The notes under the pieces: model-generated
Told to the model about the DNA's origin: nothing
Seen by the model: the letters and a program-made list of their open reading frames with translations, nothing else
The model's database searches: none
Origin: an uncultured Clostridia bacterium
Lineage (GTDB): Bacteria > Bacillota > Clostridia > Christensenellales > Aristaeellaceae
Assembly (NCBI GenBank): GCA_934643535.1
Contig: CAKUCE010000216.1
Coordinates: 1 to 5,307 of the forward strand
Length of the DNA: 5,307 bases
Reading direction: 5' to 3'
Program-made: the position numbers and the translations under genes
Shown here: positions 1 to 5,307 of the stretch, in pieces
Layout of the letters: every line of letters starts with the position of its first letter
How positions within the stretch are numbered: position 1 is the stretch's first letter

Positions 1-1
1 T

Positions 2-796
2 GCCGGTGTTGTGTTGGTTGCTGCTCCCTTAGTAGGGCTGTACTATCTGTTATGCAATGGCAACCAGATTTTAATTACCCAAACTGAATATGAATCACTA
101 TCAGCTACCTCTATGCAATTTGTCCGGCAAAGAGATCAGACTATACTTCATGTCTTGAAGGCTCTTCCGTGGCTTCTTGGTGGATTGATTCTTATTGGAT
201 TAGTGTGCTTAATATATGGTGGGATAAAGTGGCATAACATTCAAAAAGAAATTGATGAACAGACAAAATTAAAAACAAAAGAGCAGCGATTCAATATAGA
301 TAAACTGTCTGCTTCAGAAATAGCTGAAAAAGTTATTGATGAGGTTGCTGACGAACATGTAGAACAAGTTACAACACCAGCAGAAGTTTCGTTTGAGAAA
401 GCACATGTTGTCAAGGCAATAGAGATTGAAAATCTATGTTATACCTATATCAGAAAACAGCACTCTAGAAATTGCGTTGTTCAGCAAAACGTCAAACTCG
501 ATTCATATGGTTGCGATATACTGGCAATTACAAAAAAGAATGAGACGGATTATCTATTTGAAATAAAATATTGGATCAGATACCCCAGCATTTCACTTTT
601 TCATAGGGTTGCAAGGCGAATGGAGGAGATGAAAACCATTTACGAAAGCAAAACGCAAAGAAATTGCAAATGCATCTTAATGATTGTTACACTTGATGAG
701 AGCAAGGAAGATATTCAGAATTTCTGCAATAGATATATCAATGGGCATCCGTTGCCATTTGATATTAAGGTAAATACTGAGGCTGACTTGAAATAG
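2..796 (+). CDS. Membrane-anchored protein with PD-(D/E)XK nuclease-like C-terminal domain, 5' end missing
   Basis: I do not recognise this gene by name. The frame is open to the window edge, so the true start is probably upstream; a GTG at 11 is the first possible internal start and residues below count from it. Two hydrophobic segments are visible (about residues 1-14 and 49-72), followed by a charged linker to about 130. The C-terminal part then reads like a restriction-endonuclease-like core: a helix with E138/E140, a strand ending in GCDILAI (D169), a strand with FEIK (E184, K186), a long helix (195-212) and a strand CILMIVTL (221-228). The D...ExK spacing and order fit the PD-(D/E)XK fold, which includes nucleases of restriction, repair and mobile-element systems. 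The topology suggests a membrane hairpin with the domain in the cytosol. Base composition is much AT-richer than guaA next door, which suggests horizontal transfer. It faces guaA convergently. Nuclease activity and substrate are inference. Confidence 0.7.
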   Translation, partial: AGVVLVAAPLVGLYYLLCNGNQILITQTEYESLSATSMQFVRQRDQTILHVLKALPWLLGGLILIGLVCLIYGGIKWHNIQKEIDEQTKLKTKEQRFNIDKLSASEIAEKVIDEVADEHVEQVTTPAEVSFEKAHVVKAIEIENLCYTYIRKQHSRNCVVQQNVKLDSYGCDILAITKKNETDYLFEIKYWIRYPSISLFHRVARRMEEMKTIYESKTQRNCKCILMIVTLDESKEDIQNFCNRYINGHPLPFDIKVNTEADLK

Positions 797-800
797 AAGC

Positions 801-846
801 AAAAAGAGCTACCTGACTTCATTTGAAATCAGATAGCTCTTTTTTG
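801..846 (+). terminator. Intrinsic terminator of the membrane/nuclease-like gene
   Basis: Five bases after the TAG stop, AAAGAGCTA (803-811) pairs with TAGCTCTTT (833-841). An inner CTGA/TCAG stem continues the hairpin after a one-base C/A mismatch, and a T run follows on the plus strand (840-845). The A run before the first arm gives the minus strand a T run too, so the element may also stop transcripts coming leftward from guaA. Confidence 0.88.
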
Positions 847-862
847 TGAATAATGAAATTCT

Positions 863-880
863 GTTGCCAAATCGTTGCCA
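863..880. repeat. Tandem GTTGCCA pair, 11-bp period (candidate integrase arm sites)
   Basis: GTTGCCA occurs at 863-869 and again at 874-880, exactly 11 bp apart, about one helical turn. A third copy lies at 751-757 inside the preceding gene. Short, phased direct repeats just inside the end of an integrated element are typical of arm-type sites for tyrosine recombinases. Their place between the AT-rich block and the 3' end of guaA fits that reading. No integrase gene is in the window, so the role is inference; chance repetition of a 7-mer is the alternative. Confidence 0.4.
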
Positions 881-898
881 CGAGGGGCATCAAAGCTC

Positions 899-926
899 AA
901 AAAGCCCAGTGTTTACGGGCTTTTTT
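899..926 (-). terminator. Intrinsic terminator of guaA
   Basis: Arms AAAAGCCC (899-906) and GGGCTTTT (917-924) enclose a ten-base loop. Reading the minus strand, the stem ends in GGGC followed by TTTTT. It starts 12 bp downstream of the guaA stop codon, the usual position for its terminator. The plus strand also ends in a T run, so it can serve both converging transcripts. Confidence 0.8.
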
Positions 927-938
927 CAAGCTATGAAA

Positions 939-2486
<1,548 letters not shown>

Positions 2487-2525
2487 GTCTGCTTTACCCC
2501 CTCGTTATTCTGTCGGGATACAAAA

Positions 2526-2554
2526 ATTATAGTGCAAAACCCGCGGAAGGGCAA
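2526..2554 (-). promoter_or_regulatory. Sigma-A type promoter of guaA
   Basis: On the minus strand TTGCCC (2549-2554) and TATAAT (2526-2531) are separated by exactly 17 bp. The -10 is a perfect consensus, the -35 matches four of six positions. Transcription should start near 2519, giving a leader of about 32 nt before the guaA ATG. Confidence 0.8.
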
Positions 2555-2656
2555 GGGCTGTTTTTGCCTGTTTTCCCAATCGCCGTCCGCCGTGGGCTGA
2601 CCACTGCCTTTTTTCTGTTTGCCAGAATTTCGAAGCTGTTTTTTCCCGGCGAACTA

Positions 2657-2665
2657 TGCTACAAT
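2657..2665 (+). promoter_or_regulatory. Extended -10 promoter of the lysA operon
   Basis: TGC directly before TACAAT (2660-2665) makes an extended -10 element. The region at the -35 distance is T-rich (around 2637-2644) but has no good TTGACA match, as is common with extended -10 promoters. The predicted start is near 2671-2672, about 53 nt ahead of the chosen lysA start. An in-frame ATG at 2656 lies inside this promoter, which argues against using it as the start codon. Confidence 0.6.
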
Positions 2666-2670
2666 GTCAT

Positions 2671-2699
2671 CGTCCTGCCGGACGCGTCCCCGGCGGGGA
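2671..2699 (+). promoter_or_regulatory. Two short hairpins / palindrome in the lysA leader
   Basis: CGTCC (2671-2675) pairs with GGACG (2680-2684), and TCCCC (2687-2691) pairs with GGGGA (2695-2699). The stretch GGACGCGTCC (2680-2689) is also a perfect 10-bp palindrome just downstream of the predicted transcription start, where an operator could sit. The first hairpin would form the very 5' end of the mRNA. No T run follows, so it is not a terminator. A regulatory role is inference. Confidence 0.35.
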
Positions 2700-2710
2700 T
2701 CTTGCTGCAG

Positions 2711-2716
2711 AAAGGA
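2711..2716 (+). promoter_or_regulatory. Ribosome binding site that decides the lysA start
   Basis: AAAGGA is followed by 8 nt and then ATG at 2725. The in-frame ATG at 2716 overlaps this element and the one at 2656 overlaps the promoter, so 2725 is the best start. Confidence 0.7.
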
Positions 2717-2724
2717 TGCTGCCC

Positions 2725-3993
2725 ATGCCGAATTTTTCCCTGCCCGGTCAGGTATTTCTGGCCGCAGCCCAACAGTATCAGACCCCTTTTCATCTGTATG
2801 ACGAGACGGCCATCCGCCGTACCGCCCGCCGCCTAAAGGCCGCCTTTGCCGGGGTGCCGGAATTTCGGGAGTATTTCGCCGTCAAGGCCCTGCCCACCCC
2901 CGCCATCCTGCGCATCCTGAAGGACGAGGGCTGCGGCGTGGACTGCGCCAGCCTGACCGAGCTGATGCTGGTGCGCGCCTGCGGCTTTCAGGGCCGGGAC
3001 ATCATGTTCTCCGCCAACGACGTGCCGCCGGAGGAGTTCCGGCTGGCCCGGGAGCTGAACGCTTATATCAATCTGGATGACGCGACTCACGTGGCTGCCC
3101 TGCGGGATAACGGCGGCATTCCGGAAGAAGTCTGCCTGCGCTATAATCCGGGCGACGCCTTCACTGTGGCGGGCGAGATCATGGGTGAACCCAAGGAAGC
3201 CAAGTACGGCATGACCCGGGCGCAGCTCTCTCAGGCCCTGCGGGAGCTGAAAACGGGCGGGGCCAGGCGCTTCGGCCTGCATTCCTTCCTGTGCAGCAAT
3301 ACCACCGACCCGGCCTATTACCCGGCGCTGGCGCGGCTTCTGTTTGAAACGGGCGTGGAGCTGATGAAGGAGACCGGCCTGACCCTGAGCTTCATCAACC
3401 TGTCCGGCGGCATCGGTATTCCCTATCTGCCCGACGCGCCGGAAGCGGACATCGAGGTCATCGGCGCAGGCGTGGCCCGGGAATACGACGAGGCTTTCAC
3501 CCGCCGGGGTATCCGGGGCGTAGCCATCAAGACCGAGCTGGGCCGCTATATGACCGGCCCCAACGGCTGGCTGGTGACGCACATTATTCATGAGAAGCAT
3601 ATTTACCGGCACTATCTGGGGCTGGACGCTTCGGCCTGCGACCTGATGCGCCCCGCCATGTACGGCGCGTACCACCATATCACCATCCCCGCCCGGGAAG
3701 ACCTGCCCCACGATCAGGTGGTGGACGTGACCGGCAGCCTTTGCGAAAACAACGACAAGTTCGCCGTCAACCGGCTGCTGCCCAAGGCGGAAATCGGCGA
3801 CGTGCTGGTGATCCACGATACCGGCGCCCACGGCCTGAGCATGGGCTACAACTACAACGGAAAGCTCCGCTGCAAGGAAGTGCTGCGCCGGGCGGACGGC
3901 TCTTTCCAGCTGATCCGCCGGGCCGAGACCCCCAGAGATTATTTTGCCACGCTGGACGTGGACGAAGTCTACCCCAGACTGGGGCTGGACTGA
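2725..3993 (+). CDS. lysA: Diaminopimelate decarboxylase family protein (fold III PLP enzyme)
   Basis: Probably decarboxylates meso-diaminopimelate to L-lysine, the last step of lysine synthesis, in the cytosol. From ATG 2725 the protein has 422 residues, the normal family length. The alanine-racemase-like barrel carries the PLP Schiff-base Lys54 in YFAVKALP, GVDCASLTEL (71-80), His186 in GLHSF, and the phosphate-binding SGGIGIPY (227-234). Substrate and dimer-interface elements follow: ELGR (271-274), RPAMYGAYH (309-317), catalytic Cys340-Glu341 in GSLCENNDKF, and GAHGLSMGYNYNGKLR (367-382). Two motifs depart from the textbook enzyme: CENND replaces CESGD, and His369 replaces the Tyr of GAY. 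I recall the same variants in Bacteroidales and Clostridia proteins annotated as LysA, so this is likely a subfamily and not decay. It is divergent from guaA and leads a probable two-gene operon. The leader is too short for a lysine riboswitch. A relative acting on another basic amino acid cannot be excluded. Confidence 0.85.
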   Translation: MPNFSLPGQVFLAAAQQYQTPFHLYDETAIRRTARRLKAAFAGVPEFREYFAVKALPTPAILRILKDEGCGVDCASLTELMLVRACGFQGRDIMFSANDVPPEEFRLARELNAYINLDDATHVAALRDNGGIPEEVCLRYNPGDAFTVAGEIMGEPKEAKYGMTRAQLSQALRELKTGGARRFGLHSFLCSNTTDPAYYPALARLLFETGVELMKETGLTLSFINLSGGIGIPYLPDAPEADIEVIGAGVAREYDEAFTRRGIRGVAIKTELGRYMTGPNGWLVTHIIHEKHIYRHYLGLDASACDLMRPAMYGAYHHITIPAREDLPHDQVVDVTGSLCENNDKFAVNRLLPKAEIGDVLVIHDTGAHGLSMGYNYNGKLRCKEVLRRADGSFQLIRRAETPRDYFATLDVDEVYPRLGLD

Positions 3994-4017
3994 CCACTGG
4001 ATAAGGAGGATTTGCGA

Positions 4018-4857
4018 ATGCAAAAGAAAGCGTTCCTGTGCCTTGTGTTTTCCGTCCTGCTGATCTGGGGCGCGCTGACGCCCGCTCTGGCAGATGAGGA
4101 AGTGACCCTGACCATTCTGGATACGGAAGACGCACAGATTCCCGAAACCACCGCAATCGAAGAAGCGGACCCTGCCGAAGAACAGCCCGTCTCCGGAAAC
4201 GCCTCTGCCGGGGGCGATCCCGCCGCCCGGGAGGCCTTTATCGACGGCATTATCGCCATGGCGCAAAAGGAATACGAGCAGGCGGGCGGCAAGGCGCACG
4301 AGGCCCAGTACGCCAGCAGCAACTACGTATGCAAAAACTACACCGTCTATCTGTTCCGGGAAAATGCAGGCTCGTTCCGCATGGCGGAATTTCCCAACGT
4401 GCCCCTGAAGATCCCGGACAACAAACCCCGGGAGGAATGCACCGACTATGTGTACGGCGTGGAATGGAAGGACGTGCCCGCCAGCGAGGGCAATCCCTTC
4501 TACGCCGCGGCTTCCTTCCGCTACGACACGTCTCTGAGCGCGGAGGAGAACCGGCAGAAGGCCCGGGAATTTCTTCAGCAGGTGCAGAAGGGCGATTATT
4601 TCCAGATGGCCGCCAAATACTACTACGGCGTGGGCGCGCACAGCATGATCTTCATTGCGGACTACGACCCGGACACGGACACCGTGCGCTGGTGCGACAG
4701 CAACATGAAGGGTGAAAAGCGCAACGGCATCCGCTACGGCTATCTGCAGTTCGACGCAGTGAAGAAAATCGACTGGTTTGTAGATGCGTTCTGCCGCAAA
4801 AAGTACGGCGCGACCATTTATCGTCTGCGGGACGACATTATCCGCGTGGGATCGTAA
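4018..4857 (+). CDS. Secreted protein with probable papain-like (CHAP/NlpC/Amidase-type) cysteine peptidase domain
   Basis: No named family is certain. The 279-residue product begins with a clear signal peptide: MQKK, a hydrophobic stretch (5-20) and a likely cut after Ala25 (TPALA/DEE). An acidic, low-complexity linker (26-70) follows, then a globular part. There, VCKNYTVYLF (C105) or ECTDYVYG (C141) could supply a catalytic Cys; KGDYFQM (191-197) matches the GD strand; GAHSMIFIADYD supplies His208; and WCDSNMKG (225-232) supplies Asp227 or Asn229. This Cys-GD-His-Asp/Asn order is that of CHAP, NlpC/P60 and Amidase_6 type hydrolases, many of which cut peptidoglycan. C105 to H208 is about 103 residues and C141 to H208 is 67; I cannot tell which Cys is catalytic. 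ATG 4018 is chosen because AAGGAGGA ends 7 nt before it. The 24-bp gap after lysA, without a visible promoter, points to co-transcription. A cell-wall role is inference. Confidence 0.65.
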   Translation: MQKKAFLCLVFSVLLIWGALTPALADEEVTLTILDTEDAQIPETTAIEEADPAEEQPVSGNASAGGDPAAREAFIDGIIAMAQKEYEQAGGKAHEAQYASSNYVCKNYTVYLFRENAGSFRMAEFPNVPLKIPDNKPREECTDYVYGVEWKDVPASEGNPFYAAASFRYDTSLSAEENRQKAREFLQQVQKGDYFQMAAKYYYGVGAHSMIFIADYDPDTDTVRWCDSNMKGEKRNGIRYGYLQFDAVKKIDWFVDAFCRKKYGATIYRLRDDIIRVGS

Positions 4858-4890
4858 CTTTTTCTCCCTGACAACCGAAAACGCAAAACA

Positions 4891-4937
4891 GAACCGCCGG
4901 AGAAGAAAGCCGACAGGCCGCTCTTCTCCGGCGGTTC
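4891..4937. terminator. 16-bp perfect hairpin after the lysA operon
   Basis: The arms at 4891-4906 and 4922-4937 are perfectly complementary over 16 bp (GAACCGCCGGAGAAGA on the left), and the 15-base loop contains a further GCC/GGC pair. It lies 33 bp after the stop codon, where the operon should end. No T run follows on the plus strand; on the minus strand the stem is followed by a T-rich TGTTTTGCGTTTT. It is therefore a weak intrinsic terminator for the operon, though it may protect the mRNA 3' end, and a better one for leftward transcripts. Confidence 0.6.
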
Positions 4938-5041
4938 CGACTACTGGATACAACCATCGAGGGCGGCTGGCACCCCGGAGTTCAGGCAAACAACAAGCGG
5001 AGCGCACGGCGGTGCGGGCCACGCCGATCTAAGGGGCCTGA

Positions 5042-5084
5042 CGCGCCGACTACGGCGCGGGAGCAGGGCTTGCAGCCCTATGGG
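5042..5084. repeat. 43-bp direct repeat, copy 1 (double hairpin)
   Basis: This copy is identical over all 43 bases to 5184-5226. It is made of two adjacent hairpins: CGCGCCG/CGGCGCG around ACTA (5042-5059), and AGGGCT/AGCCCT around TGC (5065-5079), followed by ATGGG. Two phased palindromes in one unit resemble REP/BIME-like intergenic repeats. I do not recognise the family. Confidence 0.85.
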
Positions 5085-5183
5085 TTTCTCGCCAGCTTCG
5101 GTGTCCGAAGGTTTCCAAAGGGCGAGCGGAAAGCCCTTTGGTGCGCCCGCAGGCGCATACTCTTTGCCCCGGGCGGGGATGGG
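5085..5183. repeat. 99-bp spacer with four hairpins between the 43-bp repeats
   Basis: Four stems are visible: CTTCGG/CCGAAG (5096-5110), CCAAAGGGC/GCCCTTTGG with a 9-base loop (5115-5141), TGCGCC/GGCGCA (5142-5157) and CCCC/GGGG (5167-5178). The second and third are directly adjacent. An alternative CTCGCC/GGCGAG pairing (5088-5093 with 5121-5126) would compete with the first two. Dense, ordered stems suggest either a structured RNA or a composite palindromic element. Confidence 0.55.
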
Positions 5184-5226
5184 CGCGCCGACTACGGCGC
5201 GGGAGCAGGGCTTGCAGCCCTATGGG
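5184..5226. repeat. 43-bp direct repeat, copy 2 (double hairpin)
   Basis: A perfect second copy of 5042-5084, offset by 142 bp and in the same orientation. Absence of any mismatch, including in the loops, points to recent duplication or to ongoing conversion between copies. Confidence 0.85.
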
Positions 5227-5231
5227 GCGCT

Positions 5232-5265
5232 CACACTTTTCTTTCGTTGGCGAAAGAAAAGTGTG
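5232..5265. repeat. 15-bp perfect hairpin with TTGG loop
   Basis: CACACTTTTCTTTCG (5232-5246) and its exact complement (5251-5265) flank a 4-base loop. The pyrimidine-rich left arm and purine-rich right arm are unlike the GC-rich palindromes before it. It is not followed by a T run on either strand, so it does not look like an intrinsic terminator. It starts five bases after the second 43-bp repeat and probably belongs to the same element. Confidence 0.7.
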
Positions 5266-5307
5266 CAAAAGAAAGCCAGCGGCACGGCGACTCCGGGAAA
5301 AAGCCCT

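Larger units (their letters stand above)
4858..5307. other. Gene-free region filled with palindromes
   Basis: No open frame here has a ribosome binding site, codon pattern or recognisable motif. The stretch from 4938 to 5041 shows only a minor CGCAC/GTGCG hairpin near 5012-5025. From 5042 to 5265 nine separate hairpins follow almost back to back. The last 42 bases (5266-5307) cannot be assigned. Confidence 0.7.

Noticed and set aside
2656..2724. Longer lysA N terminus starting at ATG 2656 or 2716
   Set aside because: The first ATG overlaps the -10 element and the second overlaps the AAAGGA ribosome binding site. The extra residues (such as the CHRPAGRVPGG stretch) have no family support.
2487..2724. 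Purine riboswitch for guaA or lysine riboswitch for lysA
   Set aside because: The predicted leaders are about 32 and 53 nt. A lysine riboswitch needs about 170 nt, and no purine aptamer core is visible.
4025..4060. Lipoprotein signal at Cys8 of the secreted protein
   Set aside because: The Cys lies at the start of the hydrophobic core, not after it, and there is no lipobox; an ordinary signal peptidase I site after Ala25 fits better.
2833..5022. 729-codon minus-strand open frame across lysA and the secreted-protein gene
   Set aside because: It runs antisense through two well-supported genes, crosses their junction and the 16-bp hairpin, and shows no domain. It is a codon-bias shadow.
5042..5226. 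CRISPR array
   Set aside because: There are only two repeat copies, the 99-bp spacer is far too long and is itself palindromic, and no cas gene is present.
5050..5268. 72-codon minus-strand open frame over the palindrome array
   Set aside because: It is built from the repeats and hairpins themselves, with an Arg/Pro/Ala-rich translation and no recognisable motif. The DNA structure explains it better than coding.

Overview
The window looks like a piece of a high-GC Clostridia chromosome (an Oscillospiraceae/Ruminococcaceae-like gut Firmicute is my best guess). The reasons are AGGAGG-type ribosome binding sites, TATAAT-type promoters, a diaminopimelate decarboxylase of the CENND/GAH type, and a secreted protein with a Gram-positive style signal peptide. 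The taxonomic call is inference.

Layout. Positions 1 to about 935 are clearly AT-richer (hand-counted 60-base lines give about 27 to 50% GC). They hold the 3' part of a gene for a membrane protein with a C-terminal PD-(D/E)XK nuclease-like domain, a strong bidirectional-looking terminator, a pair of GTTGCCA repeats and a second terminator. From 939 the composition jumps to roughly 60-75% GC with guaA (GMP synthase, minus strand), whose 3' end meets the AT-rich block. The 3' end of guaA is a known integration site for genomic islands, so the left part is best read as the edge of an integrated mobile element.

A 238-bp divergent intergenic region follows. It holds a good guaA promoter (TTGCCC-17-TATAAT) and an extended -10 promoter for a lysA-type diaminopimelate decarboxylase on the plus strand. 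A secreted protein with a probable papain-like (CHAP/NlpC/Amidase-like) cysteine peptidase domain starts 24 bp after lysA and is probably co-transcribed with it. LysA draws on meso-diaminopimelate, which is shared between lysine synthesis and peptidoglycan, so a cell-wall role for the secreted partner is plausible but unproven.

The last 450 bases contain no credible gene. They hold a 16-bp perfect hairpin just after the operon, then a dense array of palindromes: two identical 43-bp repeats 142 bp apart, each made of two hairpins, four more hairpins between them, and a 15-bp perfect hairpin at the end. This array, the candidate guaA attachment boundary and the membrane-tethered nuclease-like protein are the parts most worth a second look.
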